Shown here: piece after piece, positions 10,801 through 20,700 of the stretch
Numbering within the stretch: position 1 is the first letter of the stretch
Layout: each line of letters begins with the position of its first letter
Position numbers and translations under genes: made by a program
Notes under the pieces: model-generated
Seen by the model: only the letters and a program-made list of their open reading frames with translations
What the model was told of the DNA's origin: nothing
Databases searched by the model: none
DNA from: Monoraphidium neglectum
Lineage: Eukaryota; Chlorophyta; Chlorophyceae; Sphaeropleales; Selenastraceae
NCBI RefSeq assembly: GCF_000611645.1
Contig: NW_014013551.1
Span: 15,194 to 37,761 of the forward strand
Reading direction: 5' to 3'
Length of the DNA: 22,568 nt

Positions 10801-11652
10801 CCCCCTGCCCCCCTCCCCAGGCCCACCGCGAGGTACTGCCCGACCGCCAGCAGGGCCAGCGTGTGGCGCCTGTCCTCGTAGGCGGCGTCCCGCGCGTACT
10901 TGTCGCAGACTATGAACACCGCTTCGGCATACTCCACCTGTGTGCGCTCCAGGTCCTGACAGTGTGTAGGGTTTTTGAAGGCAGGGCATGACAGTTGTGC
11001 ACGGCAGGGAGGGTTCGGCATGGTGCTGGTAAATCTGGATGATGACCAAGCCTCGTGTTTGATGCATCAGCACCCCCTTGGTAATGGGCTTGAAATTGCA
11101 GGGGAGGTTGTGCCCAGGCGCTCTCCCAGTGCCTCCCGGCGGCTAGGTCAGGAAAGGAGCAGAGCCAAAGCCCTGTGCCGAGCGACACGTGACCCGTCAG
11201 ATGGCATTCAATGCTCAATTTAATGCTATTGCTGTTGCGCAACTCCTTGCTGTCAACAGCGCAAGGGGCTAAACCAGCCAACACGCGAGGTGTGTGCCCA
11301 GAAACATAAATCTGCCGGCCTACGGATCACCCAAGGTTCACGCGACCGCAGGCGCGGGGCGCGCCAGCGCGCGGGCTGCAATGGCTGTGGGGCTGCAAGG
11401 GTTCGCACCAGGGGCCGGAAGGGCGTCCCCTGGAGGTACATCATCTTGGCCGCGTGCTGGTGCGTCATCAGCACCCGTCGTGTTGAAAAGCTGGGAGGGT
11501 GCGGCGACAGGAATATTGCGCGGCGGTCGTTGAAGCCTTTATCTTTGTGGTATACCTGGTAGCTTGACAAGGAAAGAGGGGTATACGGGGGAGAGCGTGA
11601 GTGTGTGTGTGTGTGTGTGTTTGCGTGTGTTGTGTATTTTTTGTGTTTTGTG

Positions 11653-11716
<64 letters not shown>

Positions 11717-14700
11717 GTGTGTGTGTGCGTGTGCGTGCATGTGTGTGCGTGTGTCGGCAGACAGCAAACACTCAAAATCGGCCGTCATTCAGAATGGGCA
11801 TCCAGAGGGCAACATGGCATCAACACATCATTCTATGTGTATGCATGGCCACGCGACACCAGCCCCAACCCAACCAGAAACACCTCATAAGGTGGCATCA
11901 TCAGCCAGGATCTTGTCACTGACATCCGGGAAATCGCCCCAAACCCACCTCGTCCATGAGCCGCACAATGGTGTCGGCATCCAGGTGCCCCAAAAACACG
12001 AGGTGCCCGGGGACGTTGCTGCCGCTGCCGCGCGAGTAGCTGAGGGGTGGAGCGGCAGGGGTGGAGGGCCGGAGGCCGCACGAGCGTCGTTTTTGGTCCG
12101 CTGCCGCATCACCTCGAAGAGGGGGCCAACTGGCCGACCCTACCCATGTGGCTGCAAAAGGCGCTTCACTTGGGGTGCTAGAGCATCCAATTTGGCGCTT
12201 GGGCATCCGGATGGGTGCTCGGGCCTGATCCGATCTGTGAGGTACAGGGAGGTGCACCTGCCCTTGGCGTGCGCCGGGCCCACCTGCCGCGCTGGTACTT
12301 TGTGGCTGCGTTGATGGCGTCGACGAGCCGCCCAGTCATGTAGGGCAACGCAGTGAAGGAGATGAGCAGTACAATTAACACCTTGAGAGAGGGGAGTGCG
12401 TCGTTTGCGGGGTTGGGTGGGCAAGACGCAGCCAGTCAACCTTGGCAGCTTTGGGCCCTGGCGACAGGTGTGCGTGATGAGCCGTTGGGGACTGGAAAAC
12501 AATTATGACAGGGTGGGGGAGGAAGCTGAGGCTTCACAGGCCGACAGGGGCGATGAAAGACGGAGGACCAGCTCGCCCGCAGACCTCCAGCTCATCGGCG
12601 CCGAATGCAAAGCTGGGCAGCAATGCATTCGAACGGCCTGGTGGCGCCGGGCTCCCGTGCTCGGTGGAAGCACATAAGGCGTGGGTCGACTGCTCAGCAT
12701 GGAGCTGTGACACAGGGCCAAATTTATCCGCCGGCAACCAAGTCGTGCGCACCATGGTCTGCGTAGCCCACCATGTCGGACTGATGTCGCCGTAACCCAC
12801 GGCTGCGCAAGGGGGCAAGAGTTGAGTCGGAGTGAGCAGGCCTCACACGGCGTGTGGCGGGCGTGCTGCGGCGCGGGCTTGGGGCCAAGCGAACGGGGGC
12901 GACAGTACTGGAACGGGCCAGTTGCTGGCGGCCCCTTGCAAGGCAGATGCGTGCCCATCCACCTCTTGGGAATGCGCCTCCACAGCCTTGGCGATAAACA
13001 CAGAGCGCAAGACATCACGGTTCGCAGGCCTCGCGTAAACCCTCAACCCCAACGCCCCGCAAATCAACAGCTTGATGCACGCCAGCCGACCCCAGCAGCA
13101 ACCTCCGTCCGGTTGCAGGCAGAGGCGATTACAAGCAAGGAGCCAGACGGCTCGGTGTGGCCGACAGGCACGACGGGCCCGGCACCCACGCACTGGTGAG
13201 TGTGATGGTGGCCCAATAGAGCGCCTCATGGAAGTTTAGAGCCTTGACCTCGGTGATGTGCCTGTTTGGGCCCATTCGCTCACCCTCCAAAAACAGAGCT
13301 GGAGGGGCCCGGCGTCACGTGGCACGCAGGCAGGGTGCCAGAGTGGTGGTGGGTGGGGGGGGGGAATCACTGGTGCTTGAGGGTGTGGGTAAATAGTTTG
13401 CATTGCCATCAGCGTGAGGCACATGCAGTGCGCGGGTCCACTTGTGCTGCGGTACGCGCAACTGCCTTCAAATTTCATCCCGGCAGGCGCGCCAATACCG
13501 GGCAGACGGGTACCAAGTGATCCGCAAGATCCCGAAAGATTGGTCTCACCTGCCGCCACGACCATCATCGAGAGCATCGTGAGCCCGAGGTTGAAAGACG
13601 CCCGCGACACCGCGCTCTCCAGGCGCTTTGTCGCCTGCACGTGCCACAGCATGGGCGCGCATTTGCGTGGCGGTGCACATGTGGCAGCGCTCAAGTTGCT
13701 GCTCGTGTGGGGATTACAAGATAGGATGCTGTAGCCGTACAACCTAGCTGGCGCAAGCAAGGCGCCAGGACATGTGCGAGTCGACCCTTGAAACCCGTTA
13801 CCCAGGCAGACCGATCAAACCTCAAAAGCCCAGCCTGCAAGCAGCTGCGCCGAACAACAGGCCTCGCAACCAACCACATCACGCAGCTCGCCTTTGTCAT
13901 GTTGAACAGCCGCAGCACCCTCAGCACACGCAGGATGCGCAGGAACGACAGCGCCACCAGGCTGCTTGAATGGTAGGCGATCATGGCAGGCAAGATTGTG
14001 ACAATATCTACCAGCGTCATCCAGCTGAAGAGGAAGCGGACCCGGGTCTCGGCCATGTAGAAGCGCAGCAGGAAGTAGAGCGCAAAGTAGCAGGAGAAAA
14101 CGAGGTCGACCGTGGACAGGGCCCAACCAACGTCGCCAGGGACGCTGTGGGGCAGCGGTGCGCGGGAGTGTGGGTGCGCACGCGCGCCTGTATGAATATG
14201 TGCGCCATCATGTCGTCCGCCCAGGCTTTGCATGCTACATTCTGCTTCCGTAGGGGGGAAAGCAGCAGTGCTGGCCCAACCAAATTCTGCTCAATCTGCA
14301 GCATTTCACACTTTGCTTCACCCAGGCTGAGACAATCCTGCTCATTTGCTAGAAAGCGGCCCCCTGGCCACCCGGGCAGCATCTACCACCGCTGGTGTCA
14401 CGGCTGCTCATGTCACCGCCGCTGCCGGCGTCACCTGTACGTGGTTGCGATGTACATCGCAACGCTGGTCAGGGACAGCACCGCGTCCGTGTACGCCAGG
14501 GCGGCCTCCCAGCCGCTGGCCTCCCAGCGGTACCGCATCTGCGGCCACATGGTGTCATGGTTCTTGCATGTCAAGAAATCATTTTGGCAGAGGGGCTTGC
14601 ATGGCCAATGCCTAGCCACGCCGACATTGGCAATTGCAGTTGTGCCGTGCCGGCTGCATGAGAGACGTCAGCCTTGCAGCACAGACAAGCATCCTGCGGG

Positions 14701-15042
14701 CAGCCTGCAGGCTTTCAGGAACGGAGCTGCATGAATGCTGGATTCGGCCAACCAGGCGCAGCTGCACCCTGCTCTGCATAGCCGCGGCGCAGCTGTGCAC
14801 CTGGCGCCGCAGGTGCATCAGCGCTGTCATGTTGAGGCCGGCGCTGCCGGAGAGCAGCCTTGGGAGAGGGTGGCGGCGGCCGCAGGGTCGGCGGGCTTTG
14901 CCACTGTGGAAGTCCAATCGGCAGCCTGTGCACGCTTTATGCATGCTGATATCGGCCAGAATGCCACTGCTGTGCCCCAAGGCCAACCAAGTTCAGCAGA
15001 CACACCATCAATTGGAATGTCTTTGCCCTTGCGAGGGTCCAT
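3162..15042 (-). CDS. BK/Slo-type (large-conductance, RCK-gated) potassium channel
   Basis: The product is a voltage-sensing, ligand-gated K+ channel subunit that would sit in a membrane as a tetramer with a cytosolic gating ring. Exons I could fix by splice sites and phase: 15042-15006, 14925-14801, 14538-14435 (S1), 14144-13892 (S2-S4), 13634-13550 (S5), 13298-13194 and 12802-12753 (pore), 12381-12284 (S6), 12039-11949, 11555-11409, 10955-10827, 10179-10070, 9775-9031, 8881-8839, 8632-8469 and 8174-7739 (RCK1 and linker), 7391-7126, 6877-6765, 6595-6487, 6242-6116, about 5838-5712, 5483-5403, 5017-4946, 4686-3832 and 3497-3162 (RCK2). All joins from 15042 to 6116 keep frame. Order and motifs match animal Slo1: the GSYS-like S6-RCK1 linker, EVVCVGELRGALMAHS for the DDVICLAELK helix, and GLYRP near the C terminus. 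Animal Slo1 is about 1,100-1,200 residues; this model is about 1,600 because of three Q-rich insertions. Uncertain: the start (ATGs at 15042, 14944 or 14830), the 6116-5712 junction and the last ~40 residues. Confidence 0.9.
4087..4392 (-). repeat. CAG/CTG tract coding polyglutamine in RCK2
   Basis: About 300 bases of CTG (plus strand) with CTT/GTT/GGC/CAG interruptions. On the channel strand it codes glutamine runs broken by single His, Pro, Leu and Arg. The longest uninterrupted stretch is roughly 14-15 triplets, near 4309-4353. It lies inside coding exon 4686-3832, in a loop that is disordered in animal Slo1. Confidence 0.95.
5091..5216. repeat. TG/CA microsatellite in channel intron
   Basis: About 31 pure TG units (5150-5211) are preceded by mixed TG/CG alternation from about 5037. 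The tract lies in the intron 5402-5018 of the channel gene; on the transcript it is CA. It is a long alternating purine-pyrimidine run. Confidence 0.95.
7746..7880 (-). repeat. CAG/CTG tract coding polyglutamine at the end of the RCK1-RCK2 linker exon
   Basis: About 25 uninterrupted CTG triplets (plus strand, near 7747-7821) are followed by mixed CTG/GTG/ATG triplets. On the channel strand this is a QH-rich then pure Q run at the 3' end of exon 8174-7739. The pure run stops only about eight bases before the 5' splice site. Confidence 0.95.
8287..8331. repeat. TG-then-CA alternating tract (self-complementary)
   Basis: A short TG run switches at a GCAC centre into CA/CG repeats (ACACGC units), so the left arm can pair with the right. 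It lies in channel intron 8468-8175. Confidence 0.85.
9463..9595 (-). repeat. Interrupted CAG/CTG tract coding a Q/H-rich loop in RCK1
   Basis: CTG triplets mixed with ATG, GTG, TCC and TTG are scattered through the 5' half of coding exon 9775-9031. The protein reads as a glutamine/histidine-rich segment including QQHHHHQQEEGHG. Interruptions are more frequent than in the other two tracts. Confidence 0.9.
11600..11755. repeat. TG/CA microsatellite in channel intron
   Basis: TG runs with a T-rich interruption (11631-11655) and a long pure TG stretch after 11656. The tract lies in intron 11948-11556, with its near end about 45 bases upstream of the acceptor; the transcript strand carries CA. 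Confidence 0.95.
12284..12381 (-). other. S6 gate helix exon of the BK-type channel
   Basis: After a pyrimidine-rich acceptor the exon reads VLIVLLISFTALPYMTGRL and then VDAINAATKYQRG. This is the inner pore helix followed by the S6-RCK1 linker. The phase-2 end joins to exon 12039-11949 to give KYQRGSYSRGSGS, close to KYGGSYSAVSG of animal Slo1. The proline after TAL takes the place of the hinge/bundle region. Confidence 0.85.
12753..13634 (-). other. S5 and pore exons with K+ selectivity filter split by an intron
   Basis: Exon 13634-13550 encodes S5 (NLGLTMLSMMVVAA). Exon 13298-13194 encodes the turret and pore helix (NFHEALYWATITLT). Exon 12802-12753 starts inside the filter and encodes VGYGDISPTWWATQTM. 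The join A + CC makes the first threonine codon, giving TTVGYGDISPT, the canonical K+-selective signature. The intron therefore cuts within one codon of the filter. Donor and acceptor dinucleotides are standard (GTGCGT, GCGCAG). Confidence 0.93.
13892..14538 (-). other. Voltage-sensor exons S1-S4 of the BK-type channel
   Basis: Exon 14538-14435 gives S1 (YTDAVLSLTSVAMYIATTY). Exon 14144-13892 gives S2 (VDLVFSCYFALYFLLRFYMA), S3 (WMTLVDIVTILPAMIAY) and S4 (FLRILRVLRVLRLF). The phase-2 junction (AG then C) restores a serine. S4 carries four arginines at exact three-residue spacing, as in strongly voltage-dependent channels. S2 keeps an arginine at its inner end and S3 keeps the aspartate. An extra N-terminal S0 helix, typical of animal Slo1, was not seen. 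The exon ends either at AAG/GCGAGC (a GC donor) or nine bases later at a weak GT donor; both keep frame. Confidence 0.9.
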
Positions 15043-15689
15043 CGCAACCTGGTGCTGCGCAGCGCAGTTTTGGGCGCGTCGCCCATGACCACGCACTGCA
15101 CTGTCAGCATGCAGTAAAGCTCAGACATTCCCTCATGTTTCGCATGAAATCCATTTTCTCACGTGTTACGCTCAACCTCGAATCGTCTCGCCCTCTCACG
15201 CCGTGAGGCCAACGCATTGTCGATCCCGGTCCAGCCCGCCTCCAGAGACGGTAGTTGTTCATGAGGCTTGCTGAGATCCATTGTTCATGGCTTTTCTAGT
15301 TGCTCGAACCCTATTAAATATGGTAGATGCTGCTGCACAATCAGCTGGTCAAGAAATCAAACACACAAAACTCCGGAACGCAAAAGCAACGGTCGCCGAC
15401 CATCGTTTGGATGTTCCGATCTCACCATACACATATTGCAAGGTTGGAAGGGGTCCGCATGTGTCGGGGTAGCTGGCGGCTCCCAGCTCCCGGTCTGCAG
15501 CTGCCGTTTTGGGCCGCACGCTCGGACAATCGACCCAGACTAGAGACGAATTGCTTTCAAACGATCTTACGGCCTTATCAGGACGGTCCACTACGTACCG
15601 GCATTGTTGCGCATGCACAGGCGACAGCGCTGGTTTGAGGTCTGCAACCTATGTGGAGGCGCATGCATGTTCCGCGTTGGTGCCCCCCT
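15043..15689. other. Presumed promoter/5' region of the channel gene
   Basis: This stretch upstream of the channel ATG is less GC-rich than the flanking exons (especially 15120-15420). It contains a TATTAAATATGG element near 15311-15322. Open frames of 60-100 codons exist on both strands, but none has a recognisable motif or a good splice context. I see no gene here. Confidence 0.35.
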
Positions 15690-16275
15690 TCACAGGTTGT
15701 ACATGAGTATAAACAATTGACCTGACTGACCGGCTATTGGTGCGACGAACGCATGCCAAACCAGCGAGGTGCGCCCTCCTGCCTGACGACACCACCATCG
15801 GCCTAGGCCTGGCATCAACTGCCCACAAGGCAGAGGGCAGGGAGAGCGCAATGCGTCACTTCTCAGTGCAATTTCAGCACAGTCCTGCTCGTGCGCACAG
15901 CGCAAAGACCCCATATGGCATGAGCAGTCAAGGGGAGCGCGCTCGCCAACCGTCGTGACACACCGTGCTCGTGGCAAGCCGCGGACACCCCGCTCCCCAG
16001 GCCGCAGCACTTGTGCCATGATATAATCCTGCGCACAGCAGGGACACAACAGCGGCGGCCACGCGGGCACGCAGCATTTCTTCTCGTCACGCCGGCTCAT
16101 GCATTGTCGGGAGCCGCCGCCGAGTGCAACCGGATGCAACCAGGTCCACTCCCAGATCCACCACGCGTGACAAGTATGGGACAACTGCGCTCACACTGAT
16201 TTTGACGCCGGCCCCCAGAGCGGCCTCGTCTAGGTGCCCTTGGGCTTTCTTGGCAAATCCTTGCAGCAAGCCCAT
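15690..16275 (-). CDS. Candidate two-exon gene, hypothetical
   Basis: An ATG at 16275 opens a coding-looking stretch: GLLQGFAKKAQGHLDEAALG, then GVKISVSAVVPYLSRVVDLG, which is amphipathic and non-repetitive. Unspliced it stops at 16087 after 62 residues. A GT at 16140 and a strong pyrimidine-rich acceptor (CTGTGCGCAG) before 16028 would remove 112 bases and continue in frame with DYIMAQVLRPGERGVRGLPR, ending at 15690 (157 residues). The second half of that exon is Cys/Trp-rich and less convincing, so a further intron is possible. A TATA-like box lies about 80 bases upstream. I recognise no family. It may instead be a chance open frame in intergenic DNA. Confidence 0.27.
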
Positions 16276-16358
16276 TCAGAGAAAAACACCCAATCCCACT
16301 CCCTGCTCCTCGGGCCCTTTCAGAGAGAAAACCTGATCCTACTCCCTGCTCTCTATAT
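16275..16358. repeat. Imperfect 44-bp direct duplication
   Basis: Two adjacent copies begin TTCAGAGA (16275 and 16319). They share an A-rich block, a CCAATCC/TGATCC variant and ACTCCCTGCTC. The pair sits between the candidate ATG at 16275 and the TATA-like box. Confidence 0.7.
16353..16358 (-). promoter_or_regulatory. TATA-like element
   Basis: The minus strand reads GTATATAGAG here, about 80 bases upstream of the ATG at 16275. It suits a core promoter for the candidate gene, but the gene itself is weak. Confidence 0.3.
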
Positions 16359-16533
16359 ACACACAGCAGTGCAGTGCTAGGGGCTGCCACGGCAGCCTTC
16401 CTGCAGACCATCAAGTGAGGGTCACCGGAATGTTGACATCGCTGCAGTCCAGTCCCACATGCAGCAGCACCACATTTATGGCGTGGGATATACAGAGAGC
16501 CGCGCTGCAGAAGATGGCAGTGGCCCGACCACA

Positions 16534-16538
16534 TTACA
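16534..16538 (-). terminator. TGTAA polyadenylation signal for the ZnT9-like gene
   Basis: The minus strand reads CCTGTAATG about 335 bases downstream of the stop at 16872. That 3' UTR length is normal for green algae, and TGTAA is their usual polyadenylation element. I saw no closer copy on this strand. Confidence 0.45.
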
Positions 16539-16871
16539 GGATCATGCGAGCGGGGCAGGGGCGTGCGGATGTATGAGAGGGGCCGCAGCGCAGACGCCCT
16601 GCTCAGGTTCTGGGGTGACCGAGCGAGCGGGTTGACGGGGCAGTGCACCAGGCAGGGGGCGATGGGACTGCACAAGGCCCAATGCGTGGCTGCAACTATA
16701 CTCCAAAAAGAAGATTTGCATCAAAAGCATAGAACATTGAAAGTGCAGCATCTGTCTGGTACAGCTAGGGCCCTGCGGTGGTGGTGAAAGGAGCGCAACA
16801 GCTGCCTGGTGTTTGTGTCGTCAAATGTACTCTATGAATAATCAAACATGGTCATGCAGGGCAATGCTGGG

Positions 16872-17745
16872 TCATTTGGTCGCGGTACCGCCACCACTGC
16901 TGCTGCTGTTGCCCACGGGCTCGCCCCTGTTCCCCCGCTCGTGCCCGTGCTGGCCCTCGCCGGCCGCCGCCGTCGCGGTCGCGTCGGCCGGCGTTTGCCC
17001 GGGCCCCTCGGCGCCCGCCGGCGCGTGGTTGTCCGCTTCCTGCTGCTGCTCCCGCCCTGTGAGTCTCTCCGTCTTAAAGGTCCAGTCCTCCGCGTCATCG
17101 ACGGATTCAAGGCTGGTCAAACTTCCGAGCGGGAAGTTGACCTGCAACGGGGGTGGGTGGATCACGCACGTGAGCGCCGACACCCAGGGCATCCTTGTCC
17201 CGTCCTTTTCGCTGTGGGTTCCATGCAACCAACCGGCCCCTCAGCCGCCGCACCCTCAATCCGCGGCCCCACAGTTGCCGCGAAGGCAAGCAAAACGCTT
17301 CGCCAAGGCGCCCGCCCGTCTGCTGATGTGATGCTGCGGGGGTCCCGTCTGAGCCCTGGACCCTCAACCCTAAGGTTCAAACCCGCCCCCAAGCCCCCCA
17401 CCAGGTCTGCGAGGTGGTCGCTGTCCGCGCCGGAGTAGTCCAGCCGCTGCCGCGCCCGCCAGTCCGCGAGCGACGCCTGCTGGCGCGCGAGCGTCGCGGG
17501 GCTCGGCGGCCGCAGGGGCTTGCCGCGGTCAGTCTCCAGATCCACGTAGCGTACCCCCGGGACGATCTGCATTATGTCCTGCTCCATTCGGTCCACCTCC
17601 GCGCCCACCGCGCTGACGGTGACGGTTGCAAACTGCGGAGCGTGTGTGTGTATGTGTATGTGTTCGAGTCGTGTGTGTGCGTGTGTGTGAGTGTATATGT
17701 TTGTGTGTGTCTGTGTGCGTGCATGTGTGCATGCTTGCGCACGCG

Positions 17746-17791
<46 letters not shown>

Positions 17792-20700
17792 ACATCAGTT
17801 TGCGACGCGCACGTGGGTGGGAAGGGGATAAGGGATCCCAGCACCCTTGGCTCACTGCCGTATATCCGACTGCAATCAAAGACAAGCAAGAACACCGGCC
17901 GTGTCGCCTGGAGAAGCGCATTTCCTGAAGACACGTGGCCCAAGAAAACGGCAGGGTGACGCTGCGTCGAGTAATGGTGGTGGGTAATCACCTGCATGAG
18001 CAGCGCGTCCATGACGTCGGCGTCCCGCCGCTGGGCGGCCGCTGCTAGCGCTTGGTACAGCCGCTGCCGCCCCACCCGGTCCAGGCAGCGCCGCGCCAGC
18101 TCAGCGCCGTTGAAGGCAATCTCCGCCTGGTACCTGCGCCGCGGCGGGCGCGCGCGCGCGACACCGCTGAGTTTCGGGCCGCTGAGTTTCGGGCCGTGGC
18201 GCCCCCGGCGCTGCGCCAGAGAATGCCTCCTGCAACCCCTGTCCCGCCGAGGCCTGGCGTGCTGCCGCTTGCCGTGCCGCCTGGAGGCGCATGCACCCAT
18301 TATGCCAGATCCCTAGGTATCCTGTTCCCTCTGCCCCGCGTCATGACTTGCCTGTAGTTGCGAATCCCCAGCTCCTCCGTTTTAACGTTTGTGACGCTGC
18401 GCAGCACCGGCTGCCGCCGCAGGTACTCTGTTATGAGCGCCTCGCCCTCCGTTGGCATCGACTTGCCAATCAGCCACTTCCTGCAAGTTGTGTCAAGTAG
18501 CAGGTGCAGGTTGATCGCGATTGTTCAAGATGTGGACGAAGGGAGGGCGCGAGCACTGGCGTGTGAGGCCAGGCGCGGGCTGCCTGCATTACGCTTTCAA
18601 TCGCTAGCGGGGCTGGGACGGGGCTGTGGCTGGGGGTCATATTGCTTGAGGAACCCACGGCAACAGGTGTTCGCTCCTCAATCCACCAATGTGCACACAC
18701 ACGCGCCTACCCACACACCTAGTACAAATGCCCCAAGCCTTGCCTGTGCACGCGCACATGAACACACACACGCGCGCGCACACACACACACACTCACACA
18801 CATACTCACATACATACTCACATACAAAAACACACACACCTCCCCGCGAACACACACGCCTGCACCCAGAGCTGCTGCTGCTACTGGTGCCGATAATGAT
18901 GTGCACACGCACACGCACTAGCCCCTGCACACCTGTTACGCTGGATGAGCGCGACCGCCACGATGGCCAGCACCGCAGACACCGCGATGGACCCGACAGA
19001 GTCCCACACCGCGTTGCCTGTCACCTGGACCAGCCCCAGGCAGCCCGCCGCAATCGCCAGGCCGGCCACCTGCGGGGCACGCAGTGGGGGCGCAGACCCA
19101 CACGTGATGCAGAAGCGTTCCGCAACCCAGACAATAGGGCGTTCGGCAACGACGGCCGAGGAGCCGGCATGCCATGCGTGGCAGCGGCCTGAGGCCGGCA
19201 GGAGGTGGCGCAACCGTCTGTGACGACCCGCAGCCAAAGGTTGTCATGAGGACTCACCGCAGCGCCGTCCTCCATCATGACTGCCGTGGCCGCTGGGTCG
19301 GAGCCGGTCTTGACGTACGTCCAGAGGGTCATGCCCTATTAAAAGTCGGGGTTTGCAATTGATCGTCATCGTTTACACATATGGTTTTGTTGCCTTGTGC
19401 ATGACGCACACGTGCCGACAAAGCTTGAACGCAGCCTCACAGGAAGGCATCCCTTGGTGGCAGTCAAGGGGCTGCCCGAATGGGGTGCTGGCGTTGATCG
19501 CTGCTTCCTGGGCAAGCAAAGTCCGCCGCCAGCTCCGCGCCCCTAGGTCTTACCTGCCGTGTCGCCCGCTTCTTGAGCGTAGCCACCGCTACTGCGAGCG
19601 AGTGGCTCTCGAGCGCAAATGACACGCCCAGGACTGCGCACGAGCGGCCGCAGAGCGCGGGCAGCGAGCTGTAGAGCCGTACCGGAAATGGATACACGGA
19701 CAGCGCAGGGTGTTGCAACAGACAGGATGAGAGAAAATGCAGCAGCTGCCGAGTGTACCCATATTTGCAGGTGTCAATGTGTGACTACAGAAAGAGTGCT
19801 GAAGGCCTGAGTTGAGTTGCTGAAGTTCCCGCGTGCCCGCCCGCATCAGCCTTGAGCTGATTGCTTGCTCACCCACAAACGACCAGAAGAGGTTGCCCAC
19901 TTCGTGGGGCGTGAACAGCCCCTGCACGCCGTGTATGAAGGACACGCCCGCGCCGCAGCAGAAGATGCCCACGGCTGATATCAGCGGCCAAACAAACTGG
20001 TCCCGCGAGTAGCCAAAGGGGTGCGCCTTGGTGGGACCCTGCGGCAGCACAGACGGTTTGCTCAGAGGCGTGACGAGGCGACCAGCACAACGCTTCTTTT
20101 CTCGGGCGGTGGCAATGAAAGCATAGGTGAACGCCGTGATGCGCAGCAGCCAGCGGCCGGGCGTGCTATCATGAGAGGCGCCGCGGCGGCGGCCGTGCTA
20201 GACGCTGCCGTTGAGGCGCCCGTGGCAGGAGTGGTGTGTGCGTGGGCGCCCACCTTTTCGGCTTTGCGGATGCCCACTCGCAGCAGGACCTGATTGGCCA
20301 CATCCACCAGGCTGTGGACGGCCTCCGCCAGCATGGCGCTGCGTTTGTGCGCCGCGTGTGCATGTGCGTGTGTGCATGTGCGTGTGTGAGCGCCATTGTG
20401 TGTGATTGTGTGCTGTTTGTGCGCGTGCATGTTGTGTTGTGTGTGTATGTGTGCGTGTGTGTGTGTGTGTGTGTATGCGAAGGGTGCACAACCATGCGCG
20501 CGCTCATGCACAACGTGCACCGAGTCATCCTCCAACGATCCTGCACCTGCCTCGCAATCACAACCTCTGCATGCCGGGCCCTGCAGGTGACCGGCTGCGC
20601 GCCCTGCAGCACACCCTCAGCCTCAGGGGCGCTCCGCCGTGATTCTCCCCCTCGTCCCCGTGAGTATCGCGGCCCCGCCACCTGCTGGCGGACAGGAAAT

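Larger units (their letters stand above)
7739..12039 (-). other. RCK1 domain and inter-RCK linker exons
   Basis: The Rossmann-like start is PGHLVFLGHLDADTIVRLM (12039-11949). Next come RRAIFLSPHPPSFSTRRVLM and MMYLQGTPFRPL (11555-11409), then DLERTQVEYAEAVFIVCDKY with a following YEDRRHTLALLAVGQ (10955-10827), then PHIVVQLLLPESRQAL (10179-10070). A long Q/H-rich insertion follows, and then GIEVVCVGELRGALMAHSAL (9775-9031). Small exons 8881-8839 and 8632-8469 carry the C-lobe, and MVGFLIAADVHQALAVTEAD opens 8174-7739, which ends in polyglutamine. Each block aligns in order with animal Slo1 RCK1. Confidence 0.88.

Noticed and set aside
11916..12180. Alternative RCK1 lead-in exon reading LFEVMRQRTKND
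   Set aside because: It looks coding but does not fit the phase; joining S6 directly to 12039 gives KYQRGSYSRGS, which matches the Slo1 linker.
11601..12314. 237-codon plus-strand frame beginning with Cys-Val repeats
   Set aside because: It begins inside a TG microsatellite and continues antisense to RCK1 exon 12039-11949.
12822..13229. Open frames on both strands between the pore exons
   Set aside because: They fall in intron 13193-12803 of the channel and have no homology to any channel part.
15268..15640. Overlapping open frames of 60-103 codons
   Set aside because: No splice-site support, no motif and lower GC than local exons; treated as upstream non-coding DNA.
17414..17959. Plus-strand 181-codon frame
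   Set aside because: It is antisense to the ZnT9-like exon 17632-17402 and then reads through the TG tract.
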